Assembly (NCBI GenBank): GCA_028714735.1
Contig: JAQTLU010000013.1
Span: 1-64,000 of the forward strand
DNA from: Gallionellaceae bacterium
GTDB lineage: Bacteria > Pseudomonadota > Gammaproteobacteria > Burkholderiales > Thiobacillaceae
Direction: 5' to 3'
Length of the DNA stretch: 64,000 nucleotides
Part shown: positions 37,696 through 46,187 of the stretch, piece after piece
Layout: each line of letters starts with the position of its first letter
How positions within the stretch are numbered: position 1 is the first letter of the stretch
Translations under genes and position numbers: made by a program
Notes under the pieces: model-generated
The model's database searches: none
Seen by the model: the letters and a program-made list of their open reading frames with translations, nothing else
Told to the model about the DNA's origin: nothing

Positions 37696-38769
37696 ATGCC
37701 GCTGGTAGCCCACAACGAACTGCCCACCTTCGCCCGACTGCGCGATGAGGGCGTTACCGTGCTCAGTTCCGAGCGCGCCTTCAACCAGGAGATCCGCGAG
37801 CTGCACATCGGTCTCCTGAACATGATGCCGGACGCCGCCCTGGCCGCGACCGAGCGGCAGTTCTTCCGCTTGGTCGGCGAGGCCAACCCGATCGCCCAGT
37901 TCTGGGTGCATCCGTTCACCCTGCCGGAACTGAAGCGCGGCCCCGAGGCCCAGGCCTATATCGACCGCTACTACGAACCGCTCGACAAGATCATGGCCGA
38001 CGGCCTCGACGCGCTGATCATCACCGGCGCCAACGTGACCGGTTCGGACCTGTCGCAGGAGCCGTTCTGGGGACCGCTGAGCAAGGTGATCGACTGGGCC
38101 TGGGACAACGTCACCACGACCCTGTGTTCCTGCCTGACCACCCATGCCGTGCTGCAATTCCGTTACGGCCAGACCCGGCTCAAGCAGCCCGAAAAGGTCT
38201 GGGGGGTGTTCGAGCACCGGGTGGTCGACAAGCGCCACCCGCTGGTGGCCGACGTCAACACCCGCTTCGACGTGCCGCATTCGCGCTGGAACTGCATCAC
38301 CGCCGAGCAGTTCGAGATTGCCGGCCTGCGCGTCCTGGTCGAGAGCGATCAGAGCGGCGTGCACCTGGCGACCAGCCCGGATGGCTTCCGCCAGGTGTTC
38401 TTCCAGGGCCACCCCGAATACGACACCATCTCGCTGCTGAAGGAATACAAGCGCGACCTGCTGCTCTACGGCAAGGGCATCCTGAAGCAGCCGCCGCCGT
38501 TCCCGAAGAACTACTTCGGCCGCCAGGAGCAGGCCTTGCTGAAGGAATATAGCGGCCGGCTGGAGGCCGCGCAGGCCAAGGGCGAGCCGCTACCCGAGTT
38601 CCCCGAGGCGCGGGTGGCCGGACGCATCGACAATACCTGGCACGACACCGGCGAGGCGGTGGTGGCGAACTGGATCGGCCTGATGTATCAGGTCACCCAC
38701 CGGGTCCGCAAGCTGCCCTTCATGGACGGCATCGACCCGGACGACCCGCTCGGCCTCGGTCAGGGCTGA
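37696..38769 (+). CDS. metA: Homoserine O-acyltransferase (MetA family)
   Basis: The 357-aa protein belongs to the MetA fold, not the alpha/beta-hydrolase MetX fold: IGLLNMMPDAALAATERQF, the nucleophile Cys in CSCLTTHAVLQF, and the His in FFQGHPEYD. The reaction activates homoserine with succinyl- or acetyl-CoA in methionine synthesis; acyl preference cannot be read here. GAGGAG precedes the ATG. The last ten bases overlap the convergent NhaD gene. Confidence 0.9.
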   Translation: MPLVAHNELPTFARLRDEGVTVLSSERAFNQEIRELHIGLLNMMPDAALAATERQFFRLVGEANPIAQFWVHPFTLPELKRGPEAQAYIDRYYEPLDKIMADGLDALIITGANVTGSDLSQEPFWGPLSKVIDWAWDNVTTTLCSCLTTHAVLQFRYGQTRLKQPEKVWGVFEHRVVDKRHPLVADVNTRFDVPHSRWNCITAEQFEIAGLRVLVESDQSGVHLATSPDGFRQVFFQGHPEYDTISLLKEYKRDLLLYGKGILKQPPPFPKNYFGRQEQALLKEYSGRLEAAQAKGEPLPEFPEARVAGRIDNTWHDTGEAVVANWIGLMYQVTHRVRKLPFMDGIDPDDPLGLGQG

Positions 38770-40082
38770 ACCAGGGCGGGTGCGGCCTGCGCCGCGCCCG
38801 GCAGGGTCTTGTGCGGCGCGTGCGGGTGCCAGCCGACCACGGCCAGCAGGACCATGAAACCGACCACGTAGCCGAGCGCCACGTGCCAGCCGTTCTTCAG
38901 CCAGGCGCCAACCGAGCGCGTTTCCGGAAAGATGTTGGACAACGCCACCCCGGCCGAGGAGCCGAACCAGACCATGGAGCCGCCGAAGCCCACCGCGTAG
39001 GCCAGCCCGCCCCAGTCGTAGCCGCCCTGGGTCAGCGCCAGCGCGGTGAGCGGGATGTTGTCGAACACGGCGGAGACGAAGCCGAGGCCGAGGGCGGTCT
39101 GCCAGGCCGCGGCGGGCAGCTTTTCCACCGGCATCATGGACGCGCACAGCACCAGCGAGAGCAGGAACGCGCTGCCCTTGAGGGCGTCGGGCAACAGCCG
39201 CCATTCCGGCTTCTTGATCGGCGCCGCTACCAGCAGGGCGATCCAGACCGCGACGCCGAGGAAGGGGAAGGCATCGGAAACATCCGGGAAGTGGGTGTTG
39301 ACGGTGATGTTGGTGGCGATGGCGGCGACCAGGATGAAGCCGACCACGGCGATGCGCAGCCAGTCGACCCGGGCGTCCGGCGAGGCGTCCTTCTGGATCG
39401 GCGCGTAGCCGGCCTGCTGTTTCGCGGCAATGACCCCGAAGATCAGCAAGGCCGGGACGGCGGCGACATAGGCGTGGATGACGTCGAGCGGGTTGACGCC
39501 GTCGATCCACATCATGGTGGTGGTGGTGTCGCCCACCACCGAACCGGCGCCGCCGGCGTTGGAGGCGGCGACGATGGCGGCCAGGTAGCCGATGTGCACC
39601 TTGCGGTGGAACACCGTGGCGGCGACGGTGGCGCCGATCAGGGCGGCAGCGATGTTGTCCAGGAAGGAGGACAGGAAGAACACCATGATCAGGAGGACGA
39701 AGCCGCCCTTCCAGTCGTCCGGCAGGTAGCGCGGCAACACCTCGGGCACCCCGGATTCCTCGAAATGCCGCGCCAGCAGGGCGAAGCCGAGCAAGAGACC
39801 GAGCAGGTTGGCGATGGTGACCCATTCGTGGCCCAGGTGGGTCGCCAGACCGTCCAGGCCGGGAATGCCATGGAAGCCGGTGAAGCCGAGCTTGTACAGG
39901 GTGATCACGGCCAGGCCGGTGAGCGCCACGTACAGGGTGTGGTGGTGGAACAGGGCAACGCCGAGCAGGGTGGCGGCGAACAGGATGAAATCCACCGGAA
40001 TGCCGAACACCTCGGGGCCGCCGGACGCGAGGGCCGTGGCCGGAGCGAGGAGCAAGGATGCGAGCAGGACTGAGCGTTTCAT
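38760..40082 (-). CDS. nhaD: NhaD-family Na+/H+ antiporter
   Basis: This 440-aa protein has a signal-like first helix and about eleven more membrane segments. The ion-transporter superfamily features SSFLDNIAAALIGATVAATV, NAGGAGSVVGDTTTTMMW and SAVFDNIPLTALAL are the NhaD hallmarks. It probably exports Na+ or Li+ at alkaline pH. Relatives include ArsB-like carriers, so the substrate is an inference. It is monocistronic and convergent with metA. Confidence 0.85.
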   Translation of the reverse strand: MKRSVLLASLLLAPATALASGGPEVFGIPVDFILFAATLLGVALFHHHTLYVALTGLAVITLYKLGFTGFHGIPGLDGLATHLGHEWVTIANLLGLLLGFALLARHFEESGVPEVLPRYLPDDWKGGFVLLIMVFFLSSFLDNIAAALIGATVAATVFHRKVHIGYLAAIVAASNAGGAGSVVGDTTTTMMWIDGVNPLDVIHAYVAAVPALLIFGVIAAKQQAGYAPIQKDASPDARVDWLRIAVVGFILVAAIATNITVNTHFPDVSDAFPFLGVAVWIALLVAAPIKKPEWRLLPDALKGSAFLLSLVLCASMMPVEKLPAAAWQTALGLGFVSAVFDNIPLTALALTQGGYDWGGLAYAVGFGGSMVWFGSSAGVALSNIFPETRSVGAWLKNGWHVALGYVVGFMVLLAVVGWHPHAPHKTLPGAAQAAPALVQP

Positions 40083-40185
40083 TTTGGTATGAAGATATAA
40101 GGGTCGATTGGGGCAGGATTCTATCCATTTCCATCCCGGCCAGGCTTAAAATGGCTCAATTCATTCCATTGCTTCAGGTGACCCC

Positions 40186-40611
40186 ATGCTGAAACTGCTC
40201 GTGCCCGTGGACGGTTCCGACTCTGCCAAGCGCGCCTTGCGCCATGCCATGAGCCTGTGCGGCCGCAACTGCGAGGTCGAACTGAATCTGCTCAACGTGC
40301 AGGAGCCCATCGTCGACTGGGAGGTGCGCCGTTTCCTGCGCGACGAGGAGATCGACAAGATGCTGCGCCAGAAGGCCGATGAAATCCTGGCCGAGGCGGA
40401 AGCCGCGGCCGTCGATGCCGGGTGTCGGACCAACCGCTACGTGGCGATCGGCGACGTGGCGCAAGTGATCGTCGATCAGGCCACGGCCCTGGCCTGCGAC
40501 CAGATCGTCATGGGCACCCACGGCCGCGGCGCCTTCCAGGGCCTGCTGTTGGGCTCGGTCTCGACCAAGGTGCTGCACCTGGTCCCCCTGCCTGTGACCC
40601 TGGTCAAGTAG
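40186..40611 (+). CDS. Universal stress protein (UspA family)
   Basis: The 141-aa protein has the ATP-binding USP fold: LLVPVDGSDSAKRAL at the N-terminus and the C-terminal MGTHGRGAFQGLLLGSVS, which is the G-x2-G-x9-G-S nucleotide motif. It precedes the carbonic-anhydrase-like gene by two bases, so both are co-translated. USP domains recur next to anion transporters elsewhere in this window. Confidence 0.93.
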   Translation: MLKLLVPVDGSDSAKRALRHAMSLCGRNCEVELNLLNVQEPIVDWEVRRFLRDEEIDKMLRQKADEILAEAEAAAVDAGCRTNRYVAIGDVAQVIVDQATALACDQIVMGTHGRGAFQGLLLGSVSTKVLHLVPLPVTLVK

Positions 40612-40613
40612 CC

Positions 40614-41651
40614 ATGCACACGCTGCCGATCCAGCAGCGTATCGACTGGCTGTTCGACCTGGCCAAGCGCCACGCGGCGGAATTCTCCAGCCCGGAGTCC
40701 TTCCTGGCCCGCAAGCGCTACCTGGCCGAGCACCCCACCGCCATCCTGGTGCTGAAATGCATGGACGGCCGCATCAACATTCCCATCGCCACCAACACCC
40801 CGGCCGGCATCATCCAGCCCTTCCGCAACCTGGGCGGCATGTTCAACCTGGGCTGGCCGCACCTGGGCGAGACCCTGGTCGATGTGGTCGGCGAGGCGGT
40901 CTCGACCGGGCGGCGGGCGCTGGTCATGATCACCTATCACTACTCGAAGGGGGCCGAATCGCGCGGTTGCGCCGGGTTCGACTACCGCACCGACAAGGCG
41001 CGCGCGCACACCTTCGAGATCAAGGCCGAGGTCGAGGCCATCTTCGGCATGGGCCACGGCACCGTCTACCCGCTGGTATGCGGCTTCGAGACCGACGAGG
41101 ATGCCCTGGTCGTGCACGGCCGCGACGGCGTCCTCAACCTGGCCGAGCTGGGCGGGCGCGAGGAACTGCCGCGGCAACTGGCCGCGCTGCTGCCGGACAT
41201 GCCGGCGCAGGTGCGCGCCGACCTCATGCCGCTGCTGCTCGGCAACCTCGATCACATCGAGGAGATGCGCCGGACGGTACGCAGCCTGGATATCGAGCAC
41301 CGCGAGTGGATGATCTGCGTCGGGCGCGGCTTCGACTGGCTGCACATGCCCAACCTGGCCCTGATCATCGGCCCCTACAGCCCGGACCTGGCCGATCCGA
41401 TCCGCAAGGCGGCCGGCATCATCGAGTCCAACATGCAGGCCGGCCGCATCTCCGACGACGGCTTCCTGCTGCTGTCCTCGTCGCCCTACGAGGAGATCGG
41501 CGTCGATCGCGCCCGTGCCGTGCTCAAGTCCCGCTTCATGCGCGACTTCGCGGCCGAGGTGATCGCGGCCGAATATCCCGAACTGGCGCAGAAGATGAGC
41601 ACCCGCAGCAGTGTCCTGAGCTGGGGGTCGCGGGTGCTGGAGCCGATCTGA
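40614..41651 (+). CDS. Putative carbonic anhydrase with CsoSCA/beta-type metal motif
   Basis: The 345-aa soluble protein has no signal peptide. C49-M-D51-G-R53 matches the Cys-x-Asp-x-Arg of beta carbonic anhydrases and is followed by IIQPFRNLGG. H109 and C119 (THYS-like stretch then RGCAGF) could complete the zinc site. The His-to-Cys spacing of ten residues differs from the usual His-x2-Cys but resembles carboxysomal CsoSCA as I remember it. No carboxysome genes are present. It is co-translated with a USP. Confidence 0.65.
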   Translation: MHTLPIQQRIDWLFDLAKRHAAEFSSPESFLARKRYLAEHPTAILVLKCMDGRINIPIATNTPAGIIQPFRNLGGMFNLGWPHLGETLVDVVGEAVSTGRRALVMITYHYSKGAESRGCAGFDYRTDKARAHTFEIKAEVEAIFGMGHGTVYPLVCGFETDEDALVVHGRDGVLNLAELGGREELPRQLAALLPDMPAQVRADLMPLLLGNLDHIEEMRRTVRSLDIEHREWMICVGRGFDWLHMPNLALIIGPYSPDLADPIRKAAGIIESNMQAGRISDDGFLLLSSSPYEEIGVDRARAVLKSRFMRDFAAEVIAAEYPELAQKMSTRSSVLSWGSRVLEPI

Positions 41652-41673
41652 GCCTGGCGCAGCCGGAATGCGG

Positions 41674-41698
41674 AACGGCCCCGTCGCGGGGCCGTTTT
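41674..41698. terminator. Terminator between the CA-like gene and alpha-CA
   Basis: An 8-bp stem ACGGCCCC/GGGGCCGT with a GTCGC loop is followed by TTTT on the plus strand. It separates the convergent genes. Confidence 0.85.
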
Positions 41699-41714
41699 CA
41701 GGTCTGCAGGACGC

Positions 41715-42458
41715 CTATCGGAGCACCGGACGGGCGTTGGTCGGCTGGATCGGGCGGTTGTTGGGATGGTGCATGGTATGGGCGAAGTGCTCCACCTGCG
41801 CCTTCCCGGCGCTGACCGGGTGCTTCATCACCAGCCACATCACCCCCTCGCTGCAGGGCGGGGTGGTGAGGGAGCCGTTGAAGCGGTAGTAGTCGCGCTT
41901 GGCCGGCAGCAGATCGCCGGCCTTCAGTCCGGCTTCGAGCGCGACCTTGTCGCCGGCGTTGGCGGGCATCTGCTGCCAGAGTTTCTCGATCGCGCGGTTG
42001 TTCCGGCCCTCCTGGTACATCACCGCGACCACGGCCAGGTTGCCGTCCTTGTCGGCATGGACCAGGTGGCCTTCCATGGCGTAGCTGTTGCCGTCGATCC
42101 GGTTTTCGCTCGGGGCGTGAAAGTGGACCTGCTTCAGCTCGAACTCATGGCCGTTCACCTTGAGGTAGCTGCCGGGGGCGAAGTTGGCCTGGACGGTGTG
42201 GCCGTTGTTGATCACCTCGGTCGCCTGCGTGGCGTAGGCAAACTGGATCGGTGCCAGCTTCGCCTCGATCTGGCCGCTCAGATCGATCGGCGACTGGTTC
42301 TTTCCGGTGTTGCAGAGACCATATTCCTGGGCCAGTTTGCCCCAGTTTTCCGGGCCTTCCTCGCCGGAGTAGCTCCAGTGCGGCAGGTCGCCGGCGAAGG
42401 CGGGGGCGGTGGCCAGCAGGGCCATGGCCAGGAACAGGGGTTTTCCGGATCGCTTCAT
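41715..42458 (-). CDS. Periplasmic alpha carbonic anhydrase
   Basis: The 247-aa enzyme interconverts CO2 and bicarbonate. A signal peptide (residues 1-22, ending AFA) directs export. Zinc ligands H112 and H114 lie in VHFHAPSEN and H131 in EGHLVH; NQSPIDL and TTPPCSEGVMW are family hallmarks. C49 and the Cys of PPCSEG probably form the conserved disulfide. It lies 43 bp downstream of the SulP-USP gene on the same strand, suggesting joint bicarbonate supply. Confidence 0.96.
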   Translation of the reverse strand: MKRSGKPLFLAMALLATAPAFAGDLPHWSYSGEEGPENWGKLAQEYGLCNTGKNQSPIDLSGQIEAKLAPIQFAYATQATEVINNGHTVQANFAPGSYLKVNGHEFELKQVHFHAPSENRIDGNSYAMEGHLVHADKDGNLAVVAVMYQEGRNNRAIEKLWQQMPANAGDKVALEAGLKAGDLLPAKRDYYRFNGSLTTPPCSEGVMWLVMKHPVSAGKAQVEHFAHTMHHPNNRPIQPTNARPVLR

Positions 42459-42501
42459 GGTGCTGTCTTTCCTGTGTCGGTCGTGGGTTGATGAACGATT
42501 G

Positions 42502-45084
42502 TCAGATTCGGTTGCGGTGGCTGGACGGTTCCGCATCGTGGAGCGACTTGGCGATCAGCACCGGCCATTCCGCCGCGCCGATCAGGTGGTCGGTGGGGCT
42601 GCCCGGCAGCAGCCGGCTGAGGCCGCCCTGGCGCCTGCCCAGGATGATCAGGTCGGCCCCGGTTTCCCGTGCCGCGTCGATCAGGGCGCTGGCCGGCGCG
42701 CCCATGACGATCCTGACTTCGGCCTCGATGCCCTCCAGACGCAGCGAGGCGGCGGCCTCCTCGACCAGTTCGGTCAGCACCGGCGCCGACGGGCTGTCCT
42801 CCTTGACCACGCTGACCAGGGTGACCGGCACCCGGTTCGCCTTGGCCAGGATGGCGGCCATCTCCAGGGCAGGCTGGGCCGACGGATTGGCGTCGTAGCC
42901 GACCAGTATGCGCCTGCGGCACGGCTGCACCCCCTTGGGCACGATCAGGACATGACAGGGCGCCTCGTCGATGACGCGGGTGGCGTGGGCGCCGACCTTG
43001 CGTTCGGTCATCCCCTTGGGCGGCGTGCGGCCGATCACCAGCAGTTGGCTGTCGACCTCGCGCGCGGCATCGATGACGGCGCGGATCGGGTCGCTGCCGT
43101 GGCGGACCACCTCCTTGCAATGCACCCCCAGTTCGGCGGCTTCCTTGTGCACCAGGGCCAGCCGTCGTTCGGCCTGGTCCGGTTCCGCGTCGGGCGGCAT
43201 CATGGTCATCACGTCCAGCGTGACGCCGAGCCGCTTGGCCAGGTCCAGCGAGATGGCGCGCGGTGCCTGGCTGTATTCGGTGCCGTCGGTGGCGAACATC
43301 AGGCGCAGCCGGCGGTCGCCGTCCGGCAGCAGCTCGCCCTGGCATTCCTTGAAGATGCGCGTCTTGCAGTCCCGGCAGATGTTCGGGTCCAGGGTCCAGT
43401 ACAGCGCCCCGGTGATGTTGCTGCCGGCCTGGAAGAAGCCGCCCTCGCCGATATGCTTGAGATAGGCACCCTGGCGCAGGAAGCGGTGCACGCTGTCCTT
43501 CAGGCGCCAGAAATAGAGGCCGCCGCCCATGCGCCGGCGCCGGCGCGCCTCGATGGCCAGCATCTCGGCCCCGGCCACGTCGACGAAATTGATCGCCGGG
43601 GCAATGATGACCACGGTCTTGTGCTGCGGGTTGTCCTCGTCGATCTGCTGCAGGGCGCGCTGGATGTGGTCGACTGCGCCAAAATAGATGGAGCCGTGGA
43701 TGCGCACGAAGCGGGTCTGCGGACACTCGGGGTGGCCCTTGGCGTTGACGAAGCGCAGGTTGCCCGGTTCGCCGGCCGGCACCACCGGTTCGGTTTCCGG
43801 GCGCGAACTGCGGTACAGGTACATGATCAGCGACAGCAGTATGCCGAGGAAGATACCCTTTTCCAGGTTGGCCAGGGTGCCGATCAGGGTCACCCAGAGC
43901 ACCGCCGTTTCCGGCTTGCTGGTCGACCAGATCGACTTGATGTGGTGGAAGTCGATCAGGCCCCAGGCGACCAGGAACAGGATGCCGGCCATGGCGGCGG
44001 TCGGCAGGTAGGCGGCCAGCGGCGCCACCAGCAACAGGATGATGACCAGGAAGACGGAGGCGAACACCGTCGCCAGGGGCGTGCGTGCGCCGGCCTCGTA
44101 GTTGACCCCGCTGCGGTTGAAGGAACCGGAGGAGGCATAGGCCGAGAAGAAGCTGCCGACGATGTTGGACAGGCCCTGGCCGATGAATTCCTGGTTGCCC
44201 TCGATGCGCTGCTCGGAGCGGGTGGCGATGGCGCGCGAGATCGACACCGCCTCGGTCAGAGCCAGCAAGGTGATGACCAGGGCGGGCAGGGCGGTTTCGT
44301 GCAGTGCGGCGAAGGAGAAATCCGGCAGCGAAAACGGCGGCAGTCCGGCCGGCAGGGCGCCGACGGTCCGGATTCCGGTCACCGCCTCGCCGCCGAGCAG
44401 GGTGTTGAGGACGGCCGCGACCACGCTGCCGACCACCATGGCCGCGATCATGTAGGGGAATTTCGGGATGAACTTCTTGGCCAGCAGGCCGGTGGCGAGG
44501 GTGATGGCGCCGACGGCCACGACGTAGTAATTGGCTTCGCCGATGCGGAGCAGGAACTGTTCGATGATCTGGAAGAACGGGGTGCCGCGGGCGATCGGGA
44601 TGCCGCTGAAGTTCTTCAGCTGGCTGGCCGCGATCAGCACCGCCGCGCCGGCAGTGAAGCCGATCACCACGGTGTGCGAGATGAAGTTGACCAGGGTGCC
44701 CATGCGGGCGAGACCGAGCACGAGCTGATAGAGACCGACCAGGAAGGTCAGGGTCAGCGCCAGCCGGATGTATTCGGCTGTGCCCGGTTCCGCAAGACCA
44801 TGCAGGGAGGCGAACAGGGCGATGGAGATCGCCGTGGTGGGGCCGGACACCAGGTGCCAGGACGAGCCGAACAGGGCGGCGACGATGGCCGGCATCATGG
44901 CCGCGTAGAGGCCGTATTGCGGCGGCAGGCCGGCAATGGTGGCGAAGGCCACGCCCTGCGGCAGCACGATCATGGCGCCGGTCAGGCCGGCCATGGCGTC
45001 GTCCTTCAGGTTGGCGCGGTTGACCTGGGGCCACCAGAGTCGGAAGGCGAGGAAGGGTTGGATCAGGCTGGCTAGGTTGGGCAT
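42502..45084 (-). CDS. SulP anion transporter fused to STAS and two USP domains
   Basis: The 860-aa protein has a SulP membrane domain (about 1-425; LPQGVAFATIAGLPPQYGLY, GPTTAISIAL), a STAS domain (about 455-550), a Cys motif C570-x2-C573-x7-C581, and two USP-like domains (about 593-735 and 745-850). SulP proteins carry sulfate, bicarbonate or related anions. Pairing with a periplasmic alpha-CA argues for bicarbonate; sulfate cannot be excluded. USP2 ends with the LGRRQGGLSRLLPGSPT nucleotide-type loop. Confidence 0.92.
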   Translation of the reverse strand: MPNLASLIQPFLAFRLWWPQVNRANLKDDAMAGLTGAMIVLPQGVAFATIAGLPPQYGLYAAMMPAIVAALFGSSWHLVSGPTTAISIALFASLHGLAEPGTAEYIRLALTLTFLVGLYQLVLGLARMGTLVNFISHTVVIGFTAGAAVLIAASQLKNFSGIPIARGTPFFQIIEQFLLRIGEANYYVVAVGAITLATGLLAKKFIPKFPYMIAAMVVGSVVAAVLNTLLGGEAVTGIRTVGALPAGLPPFSLPDFSFAALHETALPALVITLLALTEAVSISRAIATRSEQRIEGNQEFIGQGLSNIVGSFFSAYASSGSFNRSGVNYEAGARTPLATVFASVFLVIILLLVAPLAAYLPTAAMAGILFLVAWGLIDFHHIKSIWSTSKPETAVLWVTLIGTLANLEKGIFLGILLSLIMYLYRSSRPETEPVVPAGEPGNLRFVNAKGHPECPQTRFVRIHGSIYFGAVDHIQRALQQIDEDNPQHKTVVIIAPAINFVDVAGAEMLAIEARRRRRMGGGLYFWRLKDSVHRFLRQGAYLKHIGEGGFFQAGSNITGALYWTLDPNICRDCKTRIFKECQGELLPDGDRRLRLMFATDGTEYSQAPRAISLDLAKRLGVTLDVMTMMPPDAEPDQAERRLALVHKEAAELGVHCKEVVRHGSDPIRAVIDAAREVDSQLLVIGRTPPKGMTERKVGAHATRVIDEAPCHVLIVPKGVQPCRRRILVGYDANPSAQPALEMAAILAKANRVPVTLVSVVKEDSPSAPVLTELVEEAAASLRLEGIEAEVRIVMGAPASALIDAARETGADLIILGRRQGGLSRLLPGSPTDHLIGAAEWPVLIAKSLHDAEPSSHRNRI

Positions 45085-45164
45085 GGGGCGTGAATTGTTC
45101 TTGGTCGGGCTGGAGACGGGGAATCCGGACCAGCAGGTGATTTTACCGCTCCACGGCCCCGAAT

Positions 45165-45197
45165 AAAAAAAGCCTGCCCATCAGGGGCAGGCTTTTT
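45165..45197 (-). terminator. Terminator after the Rieske gene at 45212
   Basis: The 9-bp stem AGCCTGCCC/GGGCAGGCT (45171-45193) has seven A on the left, which is a U-run on the minus strand. It closes the minus-strand Rieske unit before the SulP gene. Confidence 0.88.
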
Positions 45198-45211
45198 CGG
45201 CGAGACGTCGT

Positions 45212-45916
45212 TCAGCAGGCCGGTACGACTTCGCTGTATTGGCTCAGCGGCATGGCGATGGCCTTGCCTTCGACCGGTTGCAGGTAGCCGCCGGGGCCAT
45301 ACTTTGCGATCAGGTCGCGTTTGTAGGTCTTCATGAAACGCTTGATGAACTCCATGCCGATGATGCCGTCGGCGCTGATCTCGTCGCTGACCGGGTCGTA
45401 GGCCAGGCGGACCGGCAGCAGCGGGAAGGTTGCCGGTCCGCCGACCGGCCTGCCGCCTTCGACCGGATCGAATACGCTGGAATGCGCGCAACAGACGATC
45501 CGGTTGGGCGCATCGGCCACGCTGCTGCCATCCACGGCGTAGCGGAGGAAGCTCACTTCCTGGGTGGGGTAGCTCAGCTGGTGGGTGCAGATCCCGACGT
45601 AGGCGACGAACTGGCCATGCGGGCCGACGCCGCCGGCCCAGTTGTATTCGTCACTTTCGCCGCGGAGGCCGGGCTTCGGCTTGGTGGTCTTCTTGCCCAG
45701 GTTGATCAGGAAGCAGGGCACGCCCGCGACCGGATAGGAAAATACCAGCGCCTCGCCGGTCGGGATTTCCGTTGCCTTGAGAGGGATGCCGATCTTGTTG
45801 GTCAGTTTTGCCGCCGGGAAGGCTTCAAAACCACCAGCGAGGACCAGGCTGTCCCAGTTGGCCAGGGCCAGGGCGGTGCCGCCGGCGCATACCTTCACGA
45901 AGTCACGTCTATCCAC
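45212..45916 (-). CDS. Tat-exported Rieske iron-sulfur protein (second copy)
   Basis: The 234-aa protein starts with a Tat-like signal (VDRRDFVKVCAGGTALALAN). The Rieske ligands are CTHQLSYP and CCAHSSVFDP. The disulfide Cys pair of bc1-type Rieske proteins is absent. No membrane anchor follows the signal. The start is a GTG at 45916 with GGAGA six bases upstream; the homologous gene at 46188 begins MDRRNFIKVC at the same point. It probably carries electrons in the periplasm for the adjacent flavoprotein. Confidence 0.83.
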   Translation of the reverse strand: MDRRDFVKVCAGGTALALANWDSLVLAGGFEAFPAAKLTNKIGIPLKATEIPTGEALVFSYPVAGVPCFLINLGKKTTKPKPGLRGESDEYNWAGGVGPHGQFVAYVGICTHQLSYPTQEVSFLRYAVDGSSVADAPNRIVCCAHSSVFDPVEGGRPVGGPATFPLLPVRLAYDPVSDEISADGIIGMEFIKRFMKTYKRDLIAKYGPGGYLQPVEGKAIAMPLSQYSEVVPAC

Positions 45917-45927
45917 TCGTCTTCTCC

Positions 45928-45957
45928 AAAAAAAAGCCACCCGTGGAGGCGGGCGGC
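45928..45957 (-). terminator. Hairpin terminator/attenuator abutting the ribosome site of the second Rieske gene
   Basis: On the minus strand GCCGCCCG-CCTCCA-CGGGTGGC forms an 8-bp stem with one G-U pair, followed by eight T and then at once GGAGA, the ribosome site. The loop CCTCCA is complementary to TGGAG of that site. The rest of the 271-bp gap to 46187 shows no ORF. Confidence 0.75.
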
Positions 45958-46187
45958 TGAAAAAATGGTGTGCAGTTGCGTCGTCGAAACCCTGCCGCGA
46001 CGCGGTGCGCCCATTCTTGCTGATGCCAAATCGCGAGGCCCATTAACCAAGCGAAGCCGACTCGACTTGCCATGTTGCTTTATCCGACCGTAGTCGACAA
46101 CAATTCTATTTTGGCCATGGTCAAGAAAAGGTTATTCGCAGGTCAATAAAGCGTTAATTCGTGCGCTGAGGCGAATTCAGGCGACGA

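Noticed and set aside
36835-38769. MetX-type (alpha/beta hydrolase) assignment for the 37696 gene
   Set aside because: The Cys nucleophile context and LLNMMPDAALAATERQ belong to the MetA fold; no GxSxG nucleophile elbow is present.
45917-45940. Start of the second Rieske gene at an upstream GTG (45940)
   Set aside because: The extra residues come from the terminator's A/T tract, and GGAGA plus the paralogue's N-terminus favour the GTG at 45916.
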